From an uncultured Ideonella sp. (GTDB taxonomy: Bacteria > Pseudomonadota > Gammaproteobacteria > Burkholderiales > Burkholderiaceae), in contig CAMLGG010000181.1 in NCBI GenBank assembly GCA_946479475.1, forward strand, positions 1 through 10,757: a DNA stretch of 10,757 nucleotides, given 5' to 3'. Of this stretch, positions 1 through 5,495 are shown piece by piece. Position 1 is the stretch's first letter. Every line of letters begins with the position of its first letter. The notes beneath the pieces are model-generated. The model was not told the origin of the DNA. It made no database searches and saw only the letters and a program-made list of their open reading frames with translations. The translations under genes and the position numbers were made by a program.

Positions 1-368
1 GCGCGCATTTCCACCGTGCTCCCCGTCGCCGCGTGCGTGCCGGCGCCGGGCCAGTCGCCCTCGCCATACACCCCGCCGCGGAACTCGCCGCCGGCGCGGC
101 CGCCGAACTGCGAGCCGCCGAAGCCCTGGTCGGGCCGGCCGGATCGCATGGGCGGCACGTCCACCCGGCCGGCGAAGGGGCTCACGTAGGCCGGATCGCC
201 GCTGCCGAACACGCCGCGCTCGTCGGCGTTCGCGTCGCGGCCGGCATCCGAGGCGCCGTGCGCGGCGCCGGCCGCGCCGGCATAGGGGCCGCCGCCCGCG
301 AAGCCGCGCTCGGCGCCGGCGCCATCGAATTGGTCCTCGTCGTGCGGATCGTGCTGCCGTGGCTGCAT
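1..368 (-). CDS. Gly-rich hypothetical protein, N-terminal part (runs off left edge)
   Basis: An open frame of 122 codons runs without a stop from an ATG at 368 to the left edge. The start is well supported: AAGGAG lies at 375-380, six bases before the ATG, and a -24/-12 type promoter core lies at 405-418. Codons end mostly in G or C, as in the neighbours. The visible part is hydrophilic, starts with a His/Asp/Glu-rich stretch (MQPRQHDPHDEDQFDG), and continues with many Gly, Ala, Arg and Tyr residues (for example FGGSQFGGRAGGEFRGG around residues 82-98). There is no signal peptide or membrane segment, and it looks disordered. I do not recognise the family. Gly-rich N-termini of this type precede BON or other small domains in some Burkholderiales proteins, but the part that would decide this lies outside the window. 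Confidence 0.72.
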   Translation of the reverse strand, partial: MQPRQHDPHDEDQFDGAGAERGFAGGGPYAGAAGAAHGASDAGRDANADERGVFGSGDPAYVSPFAGRVDVPPMRSGRPDQGFGGSQFGGRAGGEFRGGVYGEGDWPGAGTHAATGSTVEMR

Positions 369-404
369 CCGGGTCTCCTTGATCGGGTCGGTCAGCATCG
401 GCCG

Positions 405-418
405 GCAAGGGCCGTACC
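405..418 (-). promoter_or_regulatory. -24/-12 (sigma-54 type) promoter of the Gly-rich gene
   Basis: On the minus strand the core reads GG-TACGGCCCTT-GC followed by C. GG is at 418-417 and GC at 406-405, with exactly ten bases between. The predicted transcript start is near 393, leaving a leader of about 25 bases with the AAGGAG site. It is one of twelve matching cores in the window. Its GG lies only 25 bases from the GG of the divergent promoter at 444-457. Confidence 0.68.
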
Positions 419-443
419 CAGGCTGGCGGGGCGGTGCCGCAGC

Positions 444-457
444 GGCATCCGGATTGC
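444..457 (+). promoter_or_regulatory. -24/-12 (sigma-54 type) promoter of the PIG-L/GT2 operon
   Basis: The core reads GG-CATCCGGATT-GC followed by C. GG is at 444-445 and GC at 456-457. The predicted transcript start is near 469, 20 bases before the ATG at 489. This position rules out the long upstream reading that begins at base 33. Confidence 0.68.
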
Positions 458-488
458 CGCGCAGCGCCGTGCGCGACGGACCGACGAC

Positions 489-1187
489 ATGAACGAAAGC
501 ACCGACCTCGCAGGCCTCGCGCTCATCGTCTCCGCGCACCTGGACGATGCCGTCTTCAGCTGCGGCGAGTGGATGGCCGCGCGGCCCGGCGCGCAGGTGG
601 TGACGGTCTTCGCAGGCTCGCCCGCCGACACCACCGTGACCACGCAATGGGACGCGGCTTGCGGCTTCGTCAATGCACGACAGGCCCTGCAGATGCGCCG
701 GCTCGAGGACAGGCAGGCGCTGGACGTCCTCGGCGCGCGGCCGCATTGGCTGGAGCACGCCGATGACCAGTACGGACAGGCCCGCGATGCGCAGCAGATA
801 GCCGCCACGCTGGTGCCGGTGCTCGAGAGCGTCGCGCCTGCGCGGGTGCTGCTCCCGCTGGGCCTGTTCCACCGCGACCACCTGCTCGCGCACGAAGCCA
901 CGCTGCAGGCGCTGGCCGCCTGGGCCCGGCCCGTGCAGGTCTGGGCCTACGAGGACGTCCCCTATCGACGACGCGGCGGCTTGCTGCAAAACCGCCTGTG
1001 CGAATTGCGGCAAGCGGGCGTTGTCGCCACCCCCTTGCCCGACCTCGACCCGCCGCCCGGTGCACTGAAGGACCGGGCCGTCTCGGCCTACGTCAGCCAG
1101 TGGCGCGCGCTCGGCGACGAGGCTCGCCGGGACACGCGCCGACCCGAGCGCTTCTGGTCGATCGAACGGCCGTCGATGGAGCGCTGA
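489..1187 (+). CDS. PIG-L (LmbE-like) family deacetylase
   Basis: This 232-residue protein belongs to the PIG-L family of zinc-dependent N-acetyl hydrolases, which remove acetyl groups from N-acetylglucosamine-type sugars (as in GPI precursors, mycothiol or bacillithiol). The metal-site motif near the N-terminus is AHLDD at residues 16-20 (usually AHPDD, so Pro is replaced by Leu). The second metal motif is HRDH at 128-131. There is no signal peptide, so it should be cytoplasmic. The frame is open back to base 33, but 489 is chosen because a sigma-54 type promoter at 444-457 places the transcript start near 469 and the protein starts right at family homology. The Shine-Dalgarno site is weak. 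The glycosyltransferase gene follows after 7 bases, so the two are almost certainly cotranscribed and may act on one glycan or glycolipid. The substrate cannot be named from sequence. The family is certain; the exact reaction is not. Confidence 0.9.
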   Translation: MNESTDLAGLALIVSAHLDDAVFSCGEWMAARPGAQVVTVFAGSPADTTVTTQWDAACGFVNARQALQMRRLEDRQALDVLGARPHWLEHADDQYGQARDAQQIAATLVPVLESVAPARVLLPLGLFHRDHLLAHEATLQALAAWARPVQVWAYEDVPYRRRGGLLQNRLCELRQAGVVATPLPDLDPPPGALKDRAVSAYVSQWRALGDEARRDTRRPERFWSIERPSMER

Positions 1188-1194
1188 AACGCCG

Positions 1195-2067
1195 ATGACC
1201 GATCCGCAGCTCATCACCGTCGTCGTGCTGACCCACAACCGGGTTGGCGAACTGCTGCGGACGCTGGACCGGTTGCACGAACTGCCCGAGCCGCCGCCGG
1301 TCATCGTCGTCGACAACGCATCCACCGACGGCACGGCGGCCGAGGTGGGGCGTCGCTTCCCGCAGGTCCGCCTGGTCGCACGCCCGGCGAACGAAGGCGC
1401 TGCCGGCCGCAACGCGGGCGTCTCCCGCGTCCAGACGCCCTATGTGGCCTTCTGCGACGACGACACCTGGTGGGATCCGGGCTCGCTGGAGCGAGCCGTC
1501 ACCATGATGGAGGCCTGCCCCCGGCTCGCGGCGCTTTCGGCCCGCGTGCTGGTCGGCACGTCCCGGCAGCTCGATCCGACCTGCGCACGGATGGCCGAGA
1601 GCCCGTTGCCTGCAGAGGCGCTGCCCGGTCCCGCGCTGGTGGGCTTCATGGCCGGCGCGTCGGTATTGCGCACCCGGGCCTATCGCGAGGTGGGCGGCTA
1701 CGAGCCGCGGCTGTTCATCGGTGCGGAGGAGTCGCTCATGAGCCTCGACCTGCTCTCGCGCGGCTGGCGAATCGCGTATGCCCCTCAGCTCGTCTGCCAC
1801 CACCACCCCTCGCCTGCCCGCAATGCGTCGCGCCGGCGCTGGCTGCTCGCCCGCAACCGCCTCTGGGTGGCCTGGCTGCGCCTGCCGGCGAGGCTGGCGT
1901 GGCAGGAGACCCGCATGGCGCTGCGGGAGGCCCTGCGGGATGGCGCCGCCTGGGGGGCGCTGTCGGCGGCGATCGCGGGCCTGCCGTGGGTCGTGCGCTG
2001 CCGCGGCGTCGTCCCGAGGGAGGTCAGCACGGCCTGGATGCAGGTGCGGGCCGCGCGCCGGGCGTGA
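1195..2067 (+). CDS. Glycosyltransferase family 2 (GT-A fold)
   Basis: A 290-residue inverting glycosyltransferase of family GT2, which transfers a sugar from a nucleotide-sugar donor. The N-terminal beta-alpha start is TVVVLTHNR (8-16, approximately), followed by the nucleotide-binding VVDNASTDGT (38-47) and NEGAAGRNAG (66-75). The metal-binding acidic motif is CDDDTWWD (87-94, DxD-like at 88-90). GAEES (176-180) sits where the catalytic acidic residue of GT2 enzymes usually lies, and a His cluster CHHHP follows at 201-205. The last 80 residues are Arg/Trp/Ala-rich and may lie along the membrane, but there is no clear transmembrane anchor. The ATG at 1195 lies 7 bases after the deacetylase stop, so the two genes form one operon. 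No acceptor is evident. Similar proteins work on cell-surface glycans or lipid-linked sugars. Confidence 0.9.
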   Translation: MTDPQLITVVVLTHNRVGELLRTLDRLHELPEPPPVIVVDNASTDGTAAEVGRRFPQVRLVARPANEGAAGRNAGVSRVQTPYVAFCDDDTWWDPGSLERAVTMMEACPRLAALSARVLVGTSRQLDPTCARMAESPLPAEALPGPALVGFMAGASVLRTRAYREVGGYEPRLFIGAEESLMSLDLLSRGWRIAYAPQLVCHHHPSPARNASRRRWLLARNRLWVAWLRLPARLAWQETRMALREALRDGAAWGALSAAIAGLPWVVRCRGVVPREVSTAWMQVRAARRA

Positions 2068-2082
2068 CTCGTGCAGCGCAGC

Positions 2083-2096
2083 GGAACGCGGCTTGC
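2083..2096 (+). promoter_or_regulatory. -24/-12 (sigma-54 type) promoter of the 70-residue gene
   Basis: The core reads GG-AACGCGGCTT-GC followed by C. GG is at 2083-2084 and GC at 2095-2096. The predicted start is near 2108, 18 bases before the ATG at 2126. The core is identical, base for base, to that of the DUF883 gene at 5456-5469. It begins 15 bases after the glycosyltransferase stop, so any activator site further upstream would lie inside that gene. Confidence 0.68.
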
Positions 2097-2125
2097 CGAC
2101 GGCGTGACAGCCACTGGAGTACCGC

Positions 2126-2338
2126 ATGACCTCGTCCGATCCCGAGCATTCGCTGGCGGTCTGCCTCGCCGATTCGCTGCGCCTGCGTTGCTTCGCGCTC
2201 GAGGAGACGCTGCGGCAGAGCGGCGGCCCCGACCTGATGCTGGCACTGCTGAAGGACATCCGCCGCCTGTCGACCGAGCTGAGGACGGCGATCGACGCCG
2301 AGGATGCGCTCGACCGCATCCGCCACGACGTCGCCTGA
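2126..2338 (+). CDS. Small hypothetical protein, 70 residues
   Basis: The ATG at 2126 is preceded by a good Shine-Dalgarno site (CTGGAG, about seven bases upstream) and by its own -24/-12 promoter core at 2083-2096, which together make this a real gene despite its size. The protein is predicted to be mainly helical. It has a Leu/Arg-rich first half (ADSLRLRCFALEETLRQ, about 15-31) and a second amphipathic helix (LLKDIRRLSTELRTAIDAED, about 40-59). It has no signal peptide, membrane segment or metal motif. It is separated by 58 bases from the glycosyltransferase and converges on the glycine-zipper gene with a 13-base gap. I do not recognise the family; a small cytoplasmic helical-hairpin or coiled-coil protein is all that can be said. 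Confidence 0.75.
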   Translation: MTSSDPEHSLAVCLADSLRLRCFALEETLRQSGGPDLMLALLKDIRRLSTELRTAIDAEDALDRIRHDVA

Positions 2339-2351
2339 GCGCGCTCGTCGT

Positions 2352-2642
2352 TCAACGAGGGCGGCGCAGGTCCGTCGCGCCCGGGAAGCCGGTCGCCAGC
2401 AGGACGCCGGCCACCAGGCCGACGACCGCACCCGCCAGGCTGCCCAAGGGCCCCGCGGCCAGCCCGATCAAGCCGCCGATCGCCAGCCCGGCGATGGCAC
2501 CGACGACGGCGCCCAGCGGGTGCTCTGCCAGTGCGTGCCCGAGCGTGTTTCCGCGCATCGCGGGCTTGGCTGCGGGATCGACCGATGGGCCGGCGCGTGC
2601 GCCGGGCTCACGCCCTGGAAGATCAGGCCTGTCATCGCTCAT
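2352..2642 (-). CDS. Glycine-zipper membrane protein, 96 residues
   Basis: The protein has a hydrophilic, Pro/Arg/Asp-rich N-terminal part (1-40) and then a long Gly/Ala/Leu/Val stretch (about 43-86) in which glycines recur every three to four residues (GAVVGAIAGLAIGGLIGLAAG and onward). This is the pattern of glycine-zipper segments, which pack as a pair of membrane helices. It ends with a short basic tail (DLRRPR). There is no cleavable signal peptide, so it is probably an inner-membrane protein. The start at 2642 has a Shine-Dalgarno site (GAGGTG, about six bases upstream) and a -24/-12 promoter core at 2676-2689. The stop lies 13 bases from the convergent small gene. No enzymatic role is apparent; related small proteins are often part of envelope stress sets, which is inference here. 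Confidence 0.82.
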   Translation of the reverse strand: MSDDRPDLPGREPGARAGPSVDPAAKPAMRGNTLGHALAEHPLGAVVGAIAGLAIGGLIGLAAGPLGSLAGAVVGLVAGVLLATGFPGATDLRRPR

Positions 2643-2675
2643 GGCTTCACCTCGCTGTGCTCGCCCTTTTGCCGG

Positions 2676-2689
2676 GCAAGCTGCATTCC
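2676..2689 (-). promoter_or_regulatory. -24/-12 (sigma-54 type) promoter of the glycine-zipper gene
   Basis: On the minus strand the core reads GG-AATGCAGCTT-GC followed by C. GG is at 2689-2688 and GC at 2677-2676. The predicted start is near 2664, 22 bases before the ATG at 2642. Confidence 0.66.
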
Positions 2690-2776
2690 GCGCCAGGCCT
2701 GTGCCGACCCTGCGGCCGGATGCAGGAGGTGTCCATCGTGTCCGCCCGTACCCGGCTTTTCGGCAAGCGATGCATG

Positions 2777-2812
2777 AAAAAAGGCCCTTCGCCGTTGCCG
2801 GCTCCGGGCCTT
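2777..2812 (-). terminator. Rho-independent terminator of the Gln/Arg-rich repeat gene
   Basis: Read on the minus strand, arms AAGGCCC (2812-2806) and GGGCCTT (2787-2781) pair. A smaller inner hairpin (CGGC 2802-2799 with GCCG 2794-2791) lies in the loop, and the outer arm runs directly into six T residues (2782-2777). It begins about 20 bases after the stop of the gene ending at 2833. This is a classical intrinsic terminator. Confidence 0.85.
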
Positions 2813-2832
2813 CGGGTGCGAGCCGTTCAGGC

Positions 2833-3084
2833 TCAGCGTTGGCCGCCGCGGTTCGCGTCGGAGGTACGCGAGCCTTGCTGTTCGCGACCGGCTTCGCTGC
2901 TGCGTGAGCCTTCCTGTTCGCGACCGGCTTCGTTGCTGCGCGAGCCCTGCTGTTCGCGGCTGCCCTTCTGCTGCTGCTGGTCCTGGCCGCGGTTCATGTC
3001 GCTGCCGCCTTGCTGGCCGCTGCGATTGCCTTGCTGTTGCTGCTGCTGGTCGCGTTGCTGATCACGGTTCTGCTGCTGGGGCAT
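2833..3084 (-). CDS. Gln/Arg/Gly/Ser-rich disordered protein with three 12-residue repeats
   Basis: This 83-residue, extremely hydrophilic protein has no hydrophobic core and is predicted to be disordered. Residues 1-40 are dominated by Gln runs with Arg, Asp and Asn. Residues 44-79 are three tandem 12-residue repeats: EQQGSRSNEAGR, EQEGSRSSEAGR and EQQGSRTSDANR. They are encoded by a 36-base tandem DNA repeat (2848-2955). The ATG at 3084 is chosen over the one at 3135 because AGGAG lies seven bases upstream of it and because 3135 lies upstream of the -12 element of the promoter at 3132-3145. A strong terminator follows at 2777-2812, so this is a single-gene unit. The composition resembles small stress proteins of the KGG/hydrophilin kind, but the KGG motif itself is absent, so that likeness is weak. 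The opposite strand is also open here and encodes a Leu/Cys-rich shadow, which I reject. Confidence 0.8.
   Translation of the reverse strand: MPQQQNRDQQRDQQQQQQGNRSGQQGGSDMNRGQDQQQQKGSREQQGSRSNEAGREQEGSRSSEAGREQQGSRTSDANRGGQR
2848..2955 (-). repeat. Three tandem copies of a 36-base coding repeat
   Basis: On the plus strand the copies share AGCC(T/C)TGCTGTTCGCG as their most constant part. Units starting at 2871 and 2907 are nearly identical over 36 bases. The unit nearest the stop codon is the most diverged. The repeat is in frame, so gain or loss of a unit would change the protein by 12 residues without a frameshift. Confidence 0.85.
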
Positions 3085-3131
3085 GCTGGGACTCCTGTTG
3101 CAAATCGGCCGATTGCCGCATCCGGGAGGTG

Positions 3132-3145
3132 GCAAACACGATACC
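3132..3145 (-). promoter_or_regulatory. -24/-12 (sigma-54 type) promoter of the Gln/Arg-rich repeat gene
   Basis: On the minus strand the core reads GG-TATCGTGTTT-GC followed by C. GG is at 3145-3144 and GC at 3133-3132. The predicted start is near 3120, 36 bases before the ATG at 3084. The -24 half (GGTAT) is less like the classical TGGCAC than others in the set. Confidence 0.62.
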
Positions 3146-3176
3146 CGCCCGCGTATCTCGTCGACCCCTTGCCCGA

Positions 3177-3190
3177 GGCATGCGGCTTGC
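3177..3190 (+). promoter_or_regulatory. -24/-12 (sigma-54 type) promoter of the HHE protein/response regulator pair
   Basis: The core reads GG-CATGCGGCTT-GC followed by C. GG is at 3177-3178 and GC at 3189-3190. The predicted start is near 3202, 35 bases before the ATG at 3237. Its GG is 31 bases from the GG of the divergent promoter at 3132-3145, so the two units may be coregulated from a shared or distant activator site. Confidence 0.68.
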
Positions 3191-3236
3191 CGGATACGGG
3201 CCTGCCAACCCTTACTGGACTTGACAGGAGATCCCC

Positions 3237-3710
3237 ATGCCCGCGACCGAGAAGACCGATGCCATCAAGCTGCTGACCGAGGACCACAAGGAGGTCAAGA
3301 AGCTCTTCGACGAGTACAAGAAGCTGTGCGACAACGAGGCTTCGCCGGACGAACGCCAGGCGTTGGCCGGGCAGATCTGCAGCATGCTGACCGTGCACAC
3401 CACGATCGAGGAGGAGCTGTTCTACCCCCTGGCGCGCGAGGCGCTGGGCGAGGAGGCCGACCTGATCGACGAGGCCACGGTGGAGCACGCCAGCGCCAAG
3501 GACCTGATCGCGCAGATCGAGTCCTCGTCGCCCGACGAGCCGCTTTACGACGCGAAGGTCACGGTGCTGGGCGAGTACATCCAGCACCACGTGAAGGAGG
3601 AGGAAGACGAAATCTTCCCGAAGATCAGGAAGACCGAGCTGGATCTGGCGGTTCTGGGCAGCGAAATGGCCGAGCGCAAGCAGGCCCTGAGTTCCGCCGT
3701 GGCCTCCTGA
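3237..3710 (+). CDS. Hemerythrin HHE cation-binding domain protein (first copy)
   Basis: A 157-residue single-domain protein of the HHE/hemerythrin-like family, a four-helix bundle that binds a di-iron centre and has been linked to oxygen, nitric oxide or iron handling. Likely ligands are visible in the usual order: H17 (EDHKE), H54 and E58 (HTTIEEE), H84 (VEHAS), and H117/H118 with E122 (QHHVKEEEDEIFP). There is no signal peptide, so it should be cytoplasmic. The ATG at 3237 is preceded by AGGAG seven bases upstream and by a -24/-12 promoter core. The response regulator gene starts 37 bases downstream and is probably cotranscribed. A clear paralogue lies at 8637-9263. The iron-binding family call is firm; the ligand sensed or carried is not known from sequence. 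Confidence 0.93.
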   Translation: MPATEKTDAIKLLTEDHKEVKKLFDEYKKLCDNEASPDERQALAGQICSMLTVHTTIEEELFYPLAREALGEEADLIDEATVEHASAKDLIAQIESSSPDEPLYDAKVTVLGEYIQHHVKEEEDEIFPKIRKTELDLAVLGSEMAERKQALSSAVAS

Positions 3711-3747
3711 CGCACGCGCCCGCTCGGCGCCACCCGCAGGGCGGCCC

Positions 3748-5040
3748 ATGGCCTGCGACTTCGGCGAACTGCTCCAGCAGGTGGCACGTGGACTGGAGCG
3801 CCGCGCCCATCAGCGCGCGATCCACTTCGCCTTCGACAGCCGGGGCCCCGGGCTGCTGCTGGACAGCGACGGCATCCGTCTCGGCTGCGGCCTGCACCGC
3901 CTCAGCCTGGGCGTGCAGGAGTTGATCCGTCACGGTGCCATGATGCTGGACGGCCGCGTGCGCCGCTCGCGCAGCGGCCAGGCCATGGTGACCGTGCGCC
4001 TGTGGGCCACCGGCGTGCTCGACGGCGACACGGCCACCGAAGCGGTGCTGCGCAGGCTCGCGCTGCACGATTGCGCCGACACGGCCCCGGGCGAGCTGCA
4101 CCCGCAGCCGCGCCTGAGACGACTCGAGGGCGAGTGCCCCTGCACGGGGGCGCACATCCGCCTGGCGCGTTCTCCCGCACAGGGGGTGGTTGCGGTCTCC
4201 GAAGGCCGCTTCGAGGTCGACGAGCATGGGCCGGCCGGCAGCGCCGACGAGCCTCAGGCGGCCGAGGCGCCAGCCTGGGTGATCGCCGCCGACGCTGTCT
4301 CGGGCGACTCCCTGGCGCAGCGCCTGAAGAGGCTCGGCTGGGCTCCCAGGCGCTTCGAGCGTGCGGCCGATGCGATCCGGCGCCTGCGCGTGCCGCGGCC
4401 GGGCGGTCGCGGCGAGGCGCCGGTGCTGGTGCTGCTGCTCGATGGCGACGGCGACAGCGAGACGCAGCAGGCCGCGCGGCGCCTGGGCGAACTGCTTCCA
4501 CCCGAGGTACGCAAGGTGCTTGCCGTGGTGCTGGGCTCCGCGGCTCTCGCCGGCGGGCCGCGCAGCGACGGTTTCGAGGTGATCCCCTTGCCGCTGGGCG
4601 CGACGCTCCTGCGCCGCCTCACCGCCGACGCTGTCCAGTCGCCCTTGCCGCTTCCGCACCCCTCCAGCCATCGGCCGCTGCTGGTGGTCGACGACGAGCC
4701 GATCAATCGCTCGGTGGCGGTGCAGACTCTCCATCGGATGGGGGAGATCGCCGAGGAGGCCGGCGACGGCCTGGAGGCGATCGCCCGATGCCGCGTGACC
4801 CATCCCTCGCTCGTGCTGATGGACGTGGACATGCCGCACCTGGACGGCATGGGAGCCACCCGGGCCCTGCGCGAACTTCAGGCCCGCGGCGAGGTTTCAC
4901 CCTGCCCCATCGTGGCGGCGACGGCCTCGCTCGATCCATCGCGGCTGGGCGCGTGCATCGAGGCCGGCATGGACCAGGCCATGCTCAAGCCGCTGACGCC
5001 CGCCATGCTGCGCGAGACGATGGATCGGTGGCTGTGCTGA
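3748..5040 (+). CDS. Response regulator with degenerate kinase-like N-terminus and C-terminal receiver domain
   Basis: The last 120 of 430 residues are an intact receiver (REC) domain: acidic pair D315-D316 (LLVVDDEPIN), phospho-acceptor D359 (LVLMDVDMPHLDG), T392 (VAATA) and K414-P415 (LKPL). Residues 176-295 resemble a second receiver that has lost its acidic and phosphorylation residues (starts AWVIAADAV, central VLVLLLDGDGDS). Residues 25-95 have a faint resemblance to the ATP-binding domain of hybrid histidine kinases (LLLDSDGIRLGCGLHRLS in the place of the N-box region), but no HisKA phospho-acceptor helix and no glycine-rich ATP lid are visible. The architecture is that of a BarA/GacS-type hybrid kinase stripped of its kinase core. 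It has no DNA-binding or AAA+ domain. It has no promoter core of its own and follows the HHE gene by 37 bases. It probably acts as a phosphate acceptor or protein-interaction switch for an external kinase. A large opposite-strand open frame here is a shadow. Confidence 0.88.
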   Translation: MACDFGELLQQVARGLERRAHQRAIHFAFDSRGPGLLLDSDGIRLGCGLHRLSLGVQELIRHGAMMLDGRVRRSRSGQAMVTVRLWATGVLDGDTATEAVLRRLALHDCADTAPGELHPQPRLRRLEGECPCTGAHIRLARSPAQGVVAVSEGRFEVDEHGPAGSADEPQAAEAPAWVIAADAVSGDSLAQRLKRLGWAPRRFERAADAIRRLRVPRPGGRGEAPVLVLLLDGDGDSETQQAARRLGELLPPEVRKVLAVVLGSAALAGGPRSDGFEVIPLPLGATLLRRLTADAVQSPLPLPHPSSHRPLLVVDDEPINRSVAVQTLHRMGEIAEEAGDGLEAIARCRVTHPSLVLMDVDMPHLDGMGATRALRELQARGEVSPCPIVAATASLDPSRLGACIEAGMDQAMLKPLTPAMLRETMDRWLC

Positions 5041-5085
5041 GGGCCGGGGCGGGCCAGGCGCGCCAGGTCCCGGGGCCCCGTTCCC

Positions 5086-5409
5086 TCAGCGCGACAAGCG
5101 CCCGATGAGCACGCCGAGAAGCAAGGCCCCGGCGATGTAGCTCAAGGGGTTCTCGCGGACCCGCACGCGGCAGGCGTCGGCGCACTCCTGCTCGAAGTCG
5201 GAGAAGCGCTGGGCCTGGGTGCGCAGCTTCTCGGCGGCCTGCTGGACCGACTCGGCCGCCGTGTCGACCGCCTCGTGCGCGCCGCTGACCACGCGTTCGA
5301 ACCGGCGCTCCATCGCGGCCGGGTCCATGCCGCCGCCGGCGGCACTGTCGTTGGTCTTGCCGGCGGGCGGGATCGCCGGGTTCTCGGGCAGGGGCATTTC
5401 ACTGGCCAT
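5086..5409 (-). CDS. DUF883 (ElaB/YqjD-like) membrane-anchored protein
   Basis: This 107-residue protein has the build of the DUF883 family (ElaB, YqjD and YgaM in E. coli). A variable N-terminus (1-30, Pro/Gly-rich) is followed by a long charged helix (about 31-85, Glu/Ala/Gln-rich, FERVVSGAHEAVDTAAESVQ). One C-terminal membrane helix (PLSYIAGALLLGVLIGRL, about 88-105) is preceded by the typical RENP turn. E. coli family members anchor stationary-phase ribosomes to the inner membrane and are induced in stress. The start at 5409 has GAGGAG eight bases upstream and a -24/-12 promoter core at 5456-5469. Two Cys (76 and 80) in the helix are unusual for the family. It converges on the response regulator with 45 bases between and is not cotranscribed with the dehydrogenase, because its own promoter lies in the gap. 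Confidence 0.9.
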   Translation of the reverse strand: MASEMPLPENPAIPPAGKTNDSAAGGGMDPAAMERRFERVVSGAHEAVDTAAESVQQAAEKLRTQAQRFSDFEQECADACRVRVRENPLSYIAGALLLGVLIGRLSR

Positions 5410-5455
5410 GGTGCGCGCTCCTCATCGAAGGCAGGGAAGGTGGATCCTCCGGATG

Positions 5456-5469
5456 GCAAGCCGCGTTCC
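5456..5469 (-). promoter_or_regulatory. -24/-12 (sigma-54 type) promoter of the DUF883 gene
   Basis: On the minus strand the core reads GG-AACGCGGCTT-GC followed by C. GG is at 5469-5468 and GC at 5457-5456. The predicted start is near 5444, 35 bases before the ATG at 5409. It is identical to the core of the promoter at 2083-2096. Confidence 0.68.
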
Positions 5470-5495
5470 GACGCTCTGCCCCCGCTCACGCCTGC

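Noticed and set aside
649..662. GG-GACGCGGCTT-GC core on the plus strand inside the deacetylase gene
   Set aside because: It matches the promoter pattern except for G after GC, but it lies mid-gene with no start codon or gene behind it. It shows that chance matches occur in this G+C-rich sequence.
1093..2355. 420-codon minus-strand open frame opposite the glycosyltransferase
   Set aside because: It mirrors a clear GT2 enzyme and spans three genes on the other strand. There is no family resemblance.
2848..2955. Possible CRISPR-like array
   Set aside because: The 36-base units are directly adjacent with no spacers and stay in frame in a coding gene.
3222..3227. TTGACA, a perfect sigma-70 -35 box
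   Set aside because: It lies ten bases before the HHE start codon, so there is no room for a -10 box and leader before the gene.
4578..4591. GG-TGATCCCCTT-GC core inside the response regulator gene
   Set aside because: It is intragenic, has G instead of A at the second base after GG, and no gene starts downstream.
3625..4839. 404-codon open frame on the minus strand opposite the HHE and response regulator genes
   Set aside because: His/Arg/Gln-rich translation without domains, antisense to two well-recognised proteins. This is a shadow caused by high G+C.
5071..5080. Palindrome CGGGGCCCCG between the convergent response regulator and DUF883 genes
   Set aside because: There is no loop and no T run, so I cannot support a terminator; it may be chance in G+C-rich DNA.
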